DNA from: Bog-473 sp035534235
GTDB taxonomy: Bacteria; Actinomycetota; Acidimicrobiia; Acidimicrobiales; RAAP-2
Length of the DNA: 56,590 bases
NCBI GenBank assembly: GCA_035534235.1
Contig: DATLSH010000074.1
Span: forward strand, 1 to 56,590
Reading direction: 5' to 3'
The position numbers were made by a program, and so were the translations under genes. The stretch's first letter is position 1; each line of letters starts with the position of its first letter. The notes under the pieces were generated by a model that worked only from the letters and a program-made list of their open reading frames with translations, was not told the DNA's origin and searched no databases. Below, piece after piece: positions 50,067-56,590 of the stretch.

Positions 50067-51667
50067 TACGAAGCCCGCGTCAACTTGCCCCCACAGAAGA
50101 AGCCCGAAGGCGGTGACTTGCGGACGAAACCGTTCCCCTGTACCCACGCATCGATGGCGCAACCGGCTTGGTTGGCGTCGGTCCCATGGGTACTCGGCGT
50201 GTAGGGACCGATGGAGCCGCCTCCGTTCCAGTCGTGCAGCGAGTTGAACCACTGGGTCAGGGAGGCCCGGGTCGGATTGTGGCCGCTCATGATCAGGGCG
50301 TAGATCAGCATCTGCCCGGCGATCCAGGACAGGTAGCCGAACCCGCTGACCTGGTCACCCGGCTCGTAGGTCGTCAGCTGCTGGTTGTACATCTGCACCA
50401 TGGTCTGGCTTTCGGTGAGCGGCACGAAAGGCAGGCTGACCACCAGGCCCTGGGCCGCGCTCTGGCCGGCGGTGGCGATCAGGTCCGGGGTGTAGGCGTC
50501 GAAGGTGGCGGCCACGTAGGTCTGCGTGTAGTTCTGCTGCTGCATGGCCTGGAGCAGCTTGGCGTTGCCCGTCACGTCCATGGTGTTGGCGGAGCCGTTG
50601 CACTTTGCGTTCTGCATGGCCACGACATCGCTCTCCAGGGAGGCCGACGTGGGCGAGATGGCGTAGTCGGTGTAGCAGATGGTGCCCCCCATGTGCTGGT
50701 AGACGTAGGCGAACTGCATCGCCGCCTGCGAGCTGATGCCGATGTCATAGGAAAGGAACGCCATCTGCGACGGGAAGTACCCGTACTGCTTGGCCTCGGC
50801 CATAGCGGTGTTGTCGATGTAGTACGGAGAGTTCGGACCATAGGCGCCGGGCATCTGGACACAACTCCCGCCCGCCGGCCCCCAGTAGACCGGCTCTTCG
50901 GAGCGGTCGCAGGCGATGGCGAACCCGACGTCGGGGATGTTGGCCTGGGTCATTTCGGACACGCCGCCGTTGTCGGCGTCGGAGGTCGAGCCGACGAAGG
51001 CCAGCACGTTGGGGATCTCATTGGCCACGTCCGACGCATTGGTGGTGGAGTTCTGCTGGTCGTCCTCCGAGTTCAGGAGCAGCTTGCGGCCGCAGATCCC
51101 CCCGGCCGAGTTGATGGCGCCGAAGAGCGCCTCAATACCCTGGGGTCCCTGCGGGAAGCTGCCGGGCAGGGGCCCGGTAAGCCCGCTCACATTGCCGAAG
51201 GTGATGGAAGTCGGCGTCACCCCGGGCGCCGAGGCGGTGTTCCCCGCCGTGCCCGAGCAGTCGGCCGCCTCGGCCTGCGGGCTGAAGTTGAACCCGGCTG
51301 AGGTGGGCGAGGCCAGGGATGCGGCCGGAGTGGAGCTTCCCCCGGCGGTGGCCGGGCCGGTGGCGGCTCCCGTCGCGGCGGCGGCACCGGTCTTCTTGGT
51401 AGCCGACCCGGCGGTGCCGGCGGTTCCGGCCGACCCGGCGGTGGCCCCGATCGCCGAGCTGCCGCCAGTGGCGGACGAGCCCGTGCCGGCGGCGGCGGTC
51501 CCCGTGCCGGTGCCTCCGGTGGCGGCGCTGGTGCCTCCCGATGCCGCCCCGTTGCCCAGGTAGGCGGCCACCCGGGCCCCGCAGGAGGTGGCCACCAGGG
51601 ACATGACCACCAACCCGAGCAGCACCGTGTTCCGCTTGAAGCCCACCTTCGTCACGTTCCTCCCCAT
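50066..51667 (-). CDS. Substrate-binding lipoprotein of the ABC importer
   Basis: 533 residues. The signal peptide ends near VATSC, an imperfect lipobox with Cys at about 29. A Gly/Ala/Ser/Thr-rich linker of some 85 residues (no charged residues except one KK) then spaces a type I periplasmic-binding domain (SITFGNVSGLTGPLPGSFPQGPQGIEALFGAINSAGGICGRKLLLNSEDDQQN) like LivJ/AmiC. The extra cysteines in the domain may form disulphides. It feeds the fused permease. The long linker would lift the domain off the membrane to reach through a thick wall. ATG 51667 is chosen over GTG 51673. Substrate class is not established. Confidence 0.85.
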   Translation of the reverse strand: MGRNVTKVGFKRNTVLLGLVVMSLVATSCGARVAAYLGNGAASGGTSAATGGTGTGTAAAGTGSSATGGSSAIGATAGSAGTAGTAGSATKKTGAAAATGAATGPATAGGSSTPAASLASPTSAGFNFSPQAEAADCSGTAGNTASAPGVTPTSITFGNVSGLTGPLPGSFPQGPQGIEALFGAINSAGGICGRKLLLNSEDDQQNSTTNASDVANEIPNVLAFVGSTSDADNGGVSEMTQANIPDVGFAIACDRSEEPVYWGPAGGSCVQMPGAYGPNSPYYIDNTAMAEAKQYGYFPSQMAFLSYDIGISSQAAMQFAYVYQHMGGTICYTDYAISPTSASLESDVVAMQNAKCNGSANTMDVTGNAKLLQAMQQQNYTQTYVAATFDAYTPDLIATAGQSAAQGLVVSLPFVPLTESQTMVQMYNQQLTTYEPGDQVSGFGYLSWIAGQMLIYALIMSGHNPTRASLTQWFNSLHDWNGGGSIGPYTPSTHGTDANQAGCAIDAWVQGNGFVRKSPPSGFFCGGKLTRAS

Positions 51668-51752
51668 GCCCACGATTCTCCCCCGGCCCCGCCGAAGACC
51701 CAATGGTTCTCCTTAGGAGAACCCCCAAACGGTCGTTCAACTTGCGGTCAAG

Positions 51753-51818
51753 ATTACCCCTGACCGGGGGAACACACTACCCCCTACCCTGACGCTCGTG
51801 TCAGGGTTCAGCTACCCT
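51753..51818. promoter_or_regulatory. Repeated TACCCTGAC-like motif between divergent genes
   Basis: TTACCCCTGACC (51754-51765), TACCCTGAC (51785-51793), inverted GTCAGGGT (51800-51807) and TACCCTGGTCAG (51813-51824) recur within 70 bases. ACCCTGAC and GTCAGGGT form a perfect inverted pair around a six-base loop. The last TACCCT sits six bases before the amidohydrolase ATG as its -10. A regulator of both the importer operon and the amidohydrolase is suggested. Confidence 0.45.
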
Positions 51819-51824
51819 GGTCAG

Positions 51825-53054
51825 ATGGCACTTCCCAGGATCATCAGCGTCGACGATCACGTTGTGGAACCGCCCCATGTCTGGCAGACCTGGCTCCCCA
51901 AGAAGTACCGGGAGAGGGGCCCGAGGGTGGAGAACAAGCGGTGGGGGAGCTTCAAGCACCTCTCCGGCGCCAAGTACGACATGCACGAGGACCCGGAGGG
52001 CGAATGGGGGAGTGCCTGGTATTACGACGATGAGCTGATTTACGTGCACAAGAAGTTCGTCGCCATACCCCAGGCTTCGACCACCGAGGACGATCAGGGC
52101 AACATCGTCTTCGATCGCACCCAGATGACGATGACCGCCATCACCTACGACGACATGCGCAAGGGCTGCTGGGACCGTGACGAGCGGGTCAAGGACCTGG
52201 CGCTCAACTACACCGACGGGTCCCTCCCGTTCCCCACCTTCCCGCGGTTCTGCGGCCAGACCTTCCACGAGGGCAAAGACCGGGAGCTGGGCCTGGCCTG
52301 TGTCAAGGCCAACAACGACTGGATGGTGGAGGAATGGTGCGCGCCCTCGGGGGGAGTCAACCTCCCGCTCTGCATCATCCCGTTGTGGGACGCCGAGTTG
52401 GCGGCGGCCGAGACCAAGCGCAACGCCGAGCGGGGTGTGCGGGCCATCGCCTTTTCCGAGATCCCCACCCGGCTGAAGCTGCCCAGCATCAACACGAACT
52501 ACTGGGACCCCTTGTGGGAGGTGTGCAACGACTACGGCGTGACCGTGTGCATGCATGTCGGATCCTCGTCGTCCAACCCGGTGGCCTCGCCGGACTCCCA
52601 CCCCGCCGTCGGCGGGACGCTGGGGTTCAACAACGCCATGGCGTCGCTGGCCGACTGGCTGTTCTCGGGCAACCTGATCCGCTTCCCCAAGCTCAAGCTG
52701 GCCTACTCCGAAGGGCAGATCGGCTGGATCCCCTACGTGCTCGAGCGCGCCGACACGGTGTGGGAGATGCACGACTCGTGGATGCATGCCAAGGACAAAA
52801 TTCCCGTACCGCCCTCGACCCAGTACTACGGCCGCATCTTCGGCTGCTTCACCGCCGACCGCCACGGGCTGCGCTCCCTCGAAGAAGTGGGTGAGGACAA
52901 CATCTGCTTCGAGACCGACTACCCGCACACCGACACCACGTGGCCGTACTCGGAGGCCTACATAGAGAAGCTGTGTGCCGGCCTGGACGAAGAGGTGGCC
53001 TACAAGATCCTCCGGGGCAACGCCATCAGGATGCTGGAGCTGGATCGCACTTAG
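51825..53054 (+). CDS. Metal-dependent amidohydrolase (ACMSD-like TIM barrel)
   Basis: 409 residues of the amidohydrolase_2 group: the D-D-H start (ISVDDHVVEPP), a strand FSEIPTR, the His site VCMHVG, a later AYSEGQIGWIPYVLERAD, and the final Asp segment CFETDYPHTDTTWP. Enzymes of this group hydrolyse or decarboxylate ring compounds, with one or two metal ions. In Actinobacteria close relatives are abundant in lipid and aromatic catabolism. ATG 51825 is taken as the start because TACCCT sits six bases upstream; the longer start at 51798 would split that motif. It is divergent from the importer operon, so the two may share a regulator and a substrate. Confidence 0.85.
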   Translation: MALPRIISVDDHVVEPPHVWQTWLPKKYRERGPRVENKRWGSFKHLSGAKYDMHEDPEGEWGSAWYYDDELIYVHKKFVAIPQASTTEDDQGNIVFDRTQMTMTAITYDDMRKGCWDRDERVKDLALNYTDGSLPFPTFPRFCGQTFHEGKDRELGLACVKANNDWMVEEWCAPSGGVNLPLCIIPLWDAELAAAETKRNAERGVRAIAFSEIPTRLKLPSINTNYWDPLWEVCNDYGVTVCMHVGSSSSNPVASPDSHPAVGGTLGFNNAMASLADWLFSGNLIRFPKLKLAYSEGQIGWIPYVLERADTVWEMHDSWMHAKDKIPVPPSTQYYGRIFGCFTADRHGLRSLEEVGEDNICFETDYPHTDTTWPYSEAYIEKLCAGLDEEVAYKILRGNAIRMLELDRT

Positions 53055-53093
53055 ATCGGACGACGAGGCGCAGGGGCGTTTCCGGTGCCGATC

Positions 53094-53882
53094 TCAACCT
53101 GCGGTGATGCGGGCATAGAGGTCGTTGCCGAACAGGAGGCGGAGCGGCCACAGCCCGGCCACTCGTCCCAGGAGGCGGACCAGTCCGGATTGCCCGAGCA
53201 CTTGGGTCCATTCACTGGACCCCGAGCGGAGCACGTCGCGGTCCACCCAGGTCTCGGCCTCCACCCCAGCCTCGCGCATGAGGACGCGGATGGTGCGGGG
53301 ACTGAGCTCGTTGGGGTGCATGACGTGGCGTAGGCGGTCGTACTCGTCGAAGCGGAACAGCACTTCATAGCGGCCCAGGATCTTGAGGACCAGGCGCAGC
53401 GGGCGCATGACCACGGTGATGAACCAGGTGTTGGGGCTGGTGTGGACGATGGCCAGCCCTCCCGTGACGAGGACACGCTCCACTTCGCGCAGCGCCACCA
53501 CGCCGAGGGCCCAGGGGAGATGCTCAATTACGTCACCCATCAGCACGCGGTCGAAGCTGTTGTCGGGGAATGGCATGTGCAGTGCATCGGCCCTGACGAC
53601 CATCGAACGATGGCCCAGTTGCTGGTGGGTGAGTCTGACTGCGGCGGCTGAGTAGTCGAGGGCGATCGGCGTGGCTCGGCGGCGAAGGATCTCCGCCGAA
53701 GACTCACCCCGCCCGCTCCCCAGGTCGAGCACAAGATCTCCCGGGCGCACATCCAGGTAGTCGAATTCATGCTGCTTAACCAGGGAGATCTGCCCGACTA
53801 GGTACTCGTCGAGCCCTTCGCAGGCTTTCGAGAGGAAGTAGTCCTCCGAGTAGATAGTTGATGGCGGGAGGTCGCGGCGCAT
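53094..53882 (-). CDS. Class I SAM-dependent methyltransferase
   Basis: 262 residues: motif I LVLDLGSGRGESSAEIL, the strand-2 acid region TPIALDYS, motif II/III RADALHMPFPDNSFDRVLMGDVIEHLPWALGVVALREVERVLVTGG. A hydrophobic middle (ITVVMRPLRLVLKILG) and the C-terminal helices LVRLLGRVAGLWPLRLLFGN are unusual for a soluble methyltransferase and may interact with lipid-linked substrates. It is close to the frameshifted methyltransferase and a hexapeptide acyltransferase, as in surface-glycan clusters. ATG 53882 is chosen, since residues before it look unrelated. Confidence 0.75.
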   Translation of the reverse strand: MRRDLPPSTIYSEDYFLSKACEGLDEYLVGQISLVKQHEFDYLDVRPGDLVLDLGSGRGESSAEILRRRATPIALDYSAAAVRLTHQQLGHRSMVVRADALHMPFPDNSFDRVLMGDVIEHLPWALGVVALREVERVLVTGGLAIVHTSPNTWFITVVMRPLRLVLKILGRYEVLFRFDEYDRLRHVMHPNELSPRTIRVLMREAGVEAETWVDRDVLRSGSSEWTQVLGQSGLVRLLGRVAGLWPLRLLFGNDLYARITAG

Positions 53883-53886
53883 CCGG

Positions 53887-54431
53887 CTAGGACAACGCCC
53901 GCTCAACTCTTCCACGCGGCCAGCCGAGCTCGTGCACTGCGTACCACACGCGGTCGCAGCACGTCGCATTGGAAGACACCCGTCTTAATGTGCCGCTCGA
54001 CCACGTCGAAGGGGAACACGGGGAGCAGGTCACAGAGGTATGTGTGTGGACCAGTGCGGCGCTGCAGCAGGTGCAGGCGCTCCAGGATTCTGCAAGGGGG
54101 TCCCTGTGAGGGTTCGGTGTGGGCACCATCAGGGGGCCGTTCGGTTTGAGGAGGGCCCACAAAGTTCCCGCGAAGTCCTCGTGCTCGAAGACCTCGAAGA
54201 CGACAATGACGTCGAAGGAGTGCGGCTCCAGACCAAAAGATCGCCATTCGAAGACGTTGCCCACGATGTCCGCCGGTGAGTGCAGGTCCAGCCCGGTGAC
54301 ATTGGGAAAGCACCGTTTGTTGGCTTCCGTCTTGAACCAGTTGTCGGCACATCCGATGTCGAGGACACGCGCCGCCGGGTCGATCCGGGTTCAGACGACG
54401 CCGGATGATCGGATTTTTCTGTCAATGCCAC
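53887..54431 (-). pseudogene. Frameshifted methyltransferase
   Basis: Reading in three frames gives one continuous methyltransferase. GTG 54431 starts VALTEKSDHPASSEPG; after a shift near 54385 comes RIDPAARVLDIGCADNWFKTEANK and GLEPHSFDVIVVFEVFEHEDFAGTLWALLKPNGPLMVPTPNP. A second shift near 54080 leads to ERLHLLQRRTGPHTYLCDLLPVFPFDVVERHIKTGVFQCDVLRPRVV. Two shifts, in otherwise well-conserved motif I and EHEDF regions, mark a recent loss; sequencing error is less likely but possible. Its end nearly touches the intact methyltransferase start. Confidence 0.65.
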
Positions 54432-54624
54432 CGCCCGCTCGACTTCCTTTGTAGGGATCGAACGTAGCAGAGGCCCCCTAATTCGCCTCCTGCGCAGTCC
54501 GGGGATTCGGTATACCCAGAGGCCAAGTGGATGGGTCCACCTGAGCCATTGCGTTTAGTGAAACACTCCGTCTGGAAGAGTCCCTTCACAGGCTGGCCTT
54601 CGTGGAGTGGAGCAGAATCAATGG

Positions 54625-55317
54625 TCAGGAGGGGGAGCGCGAGGGTGTGTACTCCCGGAGCAGTGGCGGATCATCGAACGTGTGCCAGGTCCCATCTTCA
54701 TCCCGGGCACGCAGCACGCGTGCCGGATAGCCACCAACGATTGTGTGGGGTGGGACGTCCCTGTTGATCACCGTGTTGTGGTCGACGATCGCCCACTCGC
54801 CGATTGTGATGCCCCCGGACACCACACAATTGTTGCCCAGAAACGCGCCCTTGGCGATGCGCAGTGAAGCACCAAGCTTCGCCGACGTGTCCCACAGGGC
54901 CCGTCCTTCGTCCAAGCCTACGCCCTTCCAGTCGTGTACAGAGTCGGCAATCGTACAGCCGTGGCCAATGCCGACGAGCTCCTCCATTACGATGCCGTTG
55001 AAGGCGACAAGCCGAACGTAGTGGCCGAGTTGAATGCCGTCACCGAGCCTTATGACGATCTGGCCGGGCGCCGCATACGCCTCAATGATCAGGTAGGAGC
55101 GAAGGTAAGTGTTGGCGCCTATCGAAACCGCCCAAGGGTTAATGAGGGCCACTTGGGGCTCGGCGATCCGGGAACCGGGTCCGAACGACGCGAACGCGGC
55201 AGCTGCAGGGTCACCGGAGCGAATCTCACCGACGGACTTCCAGAACGGCTGCAACCTCATGTAAGCGCGCTGCGCCTCGATACGGGCCCTCTCTATCAGC
55301 GCTGATCGAATATTCAT
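54625..55317 (-). CDS. Hexapeptide-repeat acyltransferase (LbH)
   Basis: 230 residues. A helical start is followed by left-handed beta-helix turns: GIQLGHYVRLVAFNGIVMEELVGIGHGCTIADSVHDWKG, then GASLRIAKGAFLGNNCVVSGGITIGEWAIVDHNTVINRDVPPHTIVGGYPARVL. The last stretch is the classic WbbJ/NodL-type C-terminal end. It O-acetylates or otherwise acylates a sugar, probably on a surface polymer. The catalytic His is probably in SVHDW. No further glycan genes can be seen beyond, so the cluster probably extends only to the methyltransferases in this window. Confidence 0.8.
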   Translation of the reverse strand: MNIRSALIERARIEAQRAYMRLQPFWKSVGEIRSGDPAAAAFASFGPGSRIAEPQVALINPWAVSIGANTYLRSYLIIEAYAAPGQIVIRLGDGIQLGHYVRLVAFNGIVMEELVGIGHGCTIADSVHDWKGVGLDEGRALWDTSAKLGASLRIAKGAFLGNNCVVSGGITIGEWAIVDHNTVINRDVPPHTIVGGYPARVLRARDEDGTWHTFDDPPLLREYTPSRSPS

Positions 55318-55759
55318 GGTGTCGAAATACCAGTTTACTGTTTCCGCTCATACCCGAGAAATCGTGTCGAAGTCCGGATCCGGTTGAGTCGGGGGATGGA
55401 AGGGCCGGCAGTGAGGTCTTGCGGTTGTCGTAGTTCGGTATCGCTGGGCTTCCTCAAGTGTGAGGGACAGCCACCATCAGGGCCACGGCTGCCGAAGGGG
55501 ACGCCCTCTTCGGGACTACTCCACTGAGGCGAGCTTGGCGCTGGAAAGTGTTCCGTTCGCGCGCAACGCTGCGGCTACACCAGTCGCGGCCGCAATACCG
55601 GCCAGGGTGAACGCCGTCACCGAGCAAGCGTGGTCCGCCGCCGGCGAGGTACCCGTGTCGCCCTCACTGACCGTGAAGACCAAGCCGGTCAGCGCTGCCG
55701 TGGGAAGGTCCAAACGCCGGACGTGCAGGAACCGGGCCCTGGTCTGACCGAACCCGGGG
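55318..55759. other. Intergenic stretch with a possible DUF1275-like relic
   Basis: No gene has a supported start here. On the minus strand about 55734-55516 reads RRLDLPTAALTGLVFTVSEGD ... TAFTLAGIAAATGVAAAL, faintly like the C-terminal end of a DUF1275/YoaK membrane protein. It has no N-terminal part and no start. The plus-strand frame at 55460 overlaps it and has no support. Confidence 0.3.
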
Positions 55760-56419
55760 TCAGCCGACCCAGAGCGGTTCGGGCACCGTGAAACCGACAT
55801 GGGCGCCCCAGGTGTTGCGGAAGGCCACCTCGTCGACCGGTCGCCGGGCCGCCACACCCCACTTTCCCGTCGGGTACCCAAAGCTCACACACCCAGACAG
55901 GAGCCAGCCCTGGTCAGTCGGCACCTCAAGGATCTTGAGGGTTTCGGCCGGATGGAAAAAGTGCAGTAGCGCGGTGAGGCAGCTGCCCACACCTTCGGCC
56001 CGGGCGGCCAGCATGGCGCTCCATACAGCGGGGAAGATCGAGCCGCCGCTGGGATCGTACTGGCAGAAGGGGAAGAGGAAGAGCGGGACGTCCTCGAAGT
56101 GGTCGGCCAACCACTGGGCCGAACGCTGAACGCGCAGGATCTCCACCGAAGTGGGGGAGTCCGGATCGACCGCGGCGGCGTCGAGCTGTGGCTTGTAGAC
56201 GGTCTCCCACAGCTGGCCCATGGCGTGCCGGTAGAGGGGGGCCAGGGCCGCCTTCTGGGCGGGATCGTCAAGGAGCAGGAAGCGCCAGTTCTGCTGGTTG
56301 CCTCCGCTGGGGGCGCGGATGGCAGCGTCCAGAATGCGGGCCTGGACTTCGTGGGGGATGGGTTCGGACCTTACCCGCCGCATGGCCCGTGTCGTGTACA
56401 GCGCTTCGTGCATTTCCAT
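55760..56419 (-). CDS. Nitroreductase-family protein
   Basis: 219 residues: the FMN-binding start ALYTTRAMRRVRSEPIP (R-x-x-R region), then RAPSGGNQQNWRFLLLDD, the PVFPFCQYDPSGG-like central region (DVPLFLFPFCQYDPSGGSIFPAVWSAMLAARAEGVGSCLTALL) and the C-terminal FGYPTGKWGVAARRPVDEVAF. It is a flavin enzyme using NAD(P)H, with unknown acceptor. ATG 56419 is favoured, as TAACCT stands eight bases upstream; longer starts at 56422 and 56524 exist. The end of the window cuts nothing from it. Confidence 0.8.
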   Translation of the reverse strand: MEMHEALYTTRAMRRVRSEPIPHEVQARILDAAIRAPSGGNQQNWRFLLLDDPAQKAALAPLYRHAMGQLWETVYKPQLDAAAVDPDSPTSVEILRVQRSAQWLADHFEDVPLFLFPFCQYDPSGGSIFPAVWSAMLAARAEGVGSCLTALLHFFHPAETLKILEVPTDQGWLLSGCVSFGYPTGKWGVAARRPVDEVAFRNTWGAHVGFTVPEPLWVG

Positions 56420-56590
56420 GACCAGGCAGGTTACGCCGCTCATCGAACACGAGCAGTCACGGGCGCTTGGTAGAAGCGACATGCTCCTTGTGGCATGAGC
56501 GGATCGGACGGGTTCGCAATCCAAAGCTTCCTCGGTAGCCGAACGTGACTGACATCCCGAGGGAAGCTAGACAAAGGAGATGAGTTCTCG

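Noticed and set aside
55460..55747. A plus-strand frame of 95 codons near the end of the window
   Set aside because: No SD, no domain, and a better though faint relic on the opposite strand.

Overview
The window is high-GC, gene-dense actinobacterial DNA, most like an uncultured member of the Acidimicrobiia or a relative. This is inferred from gene content and no database was searched. Pointers are mycothiol-type DinB proteins, SCO6745-like and Coq4-like proteins, a luciferase-like (F420-type) oxidoreductase, DUF4232/DUF2510 proteins, SCP-x thiolase and FadE34-like lipid genes, a PHO-box-like array, and many genes whose start codon lies 6-7 nt after a -10-like hexamer, as expected for leaderless mRNAs. 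No rRNA, complete tRNA, CRISPR array, integrase or transposase was found.

0-13.5 kb: a broken P450 fragment, a DinB-type protein and an SCO6745/Coq4 divergent pair lead to a redox island. There an Rrf2 iron-sulfur regulator with an extra C-terminal domain is divergent from a membrane polyferredoxin and a ferredoxin/GltD-type flavoprotein, with palindromes between them. Next come a potassium channel, a 2-hydroxyacid dehydrogenase, a secreted esterase, a zinc pair (ArsR-type sensor plus CDF exporter) and an RNA uracil methyltransferase.

14-31 kb: a four-gene operon (SCP-x thiolase, SDR, Baeyer-Villiger monooxygenase, HSL-type esterase) looks catabolic for lipids or ketones. It is followed by a divergent phosphate pair (PHS-type transporter and PhoU) around five tandem 11-mers. 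Then come an L,D-transpeptidase, RidA, a beta-lactamase-fold esterase, a CrtI-like oxidoreductase, a Ser/Thr kinase, a class III cyclase, a double acyl-CoA dehydrogenase and Ohr.

31-44.3 kb: a polytopic membrane protein, a PrmC-like methyltransferase, a DHA2 exporter with its MarR regulator, a secreted protein with seven Cys-pair repeats, a DUF4232 lipoprotein and a luciferase-like oxidoreductase. Two small accessory patches (39.3-40.0 and 43.0-44.3 kb) hold tiny HTH proteins, an overlapping toxin/antitoxin-like pair and a truncated ECF S component. Between them lie an acyl-CoA ligase and an MFS exporter.

44.3-56.6 kb: a six-gene minus-strand operon with every junction overlapping encodes a branched-chain-type ABC importer (lipoprotein, fused LivH-LivM, LivG, LivF) plus a C-terminally anchored surface protein and a two-TM protein with a Cys/His tail. 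It is divergent from a metal-dependent amidohydrolase. The window ends with the edge of a surface-glycan-like cluster (methyltransferase, frameshifted methyltransferase, hexapeptide acyltransferase) and a nitroreductase.
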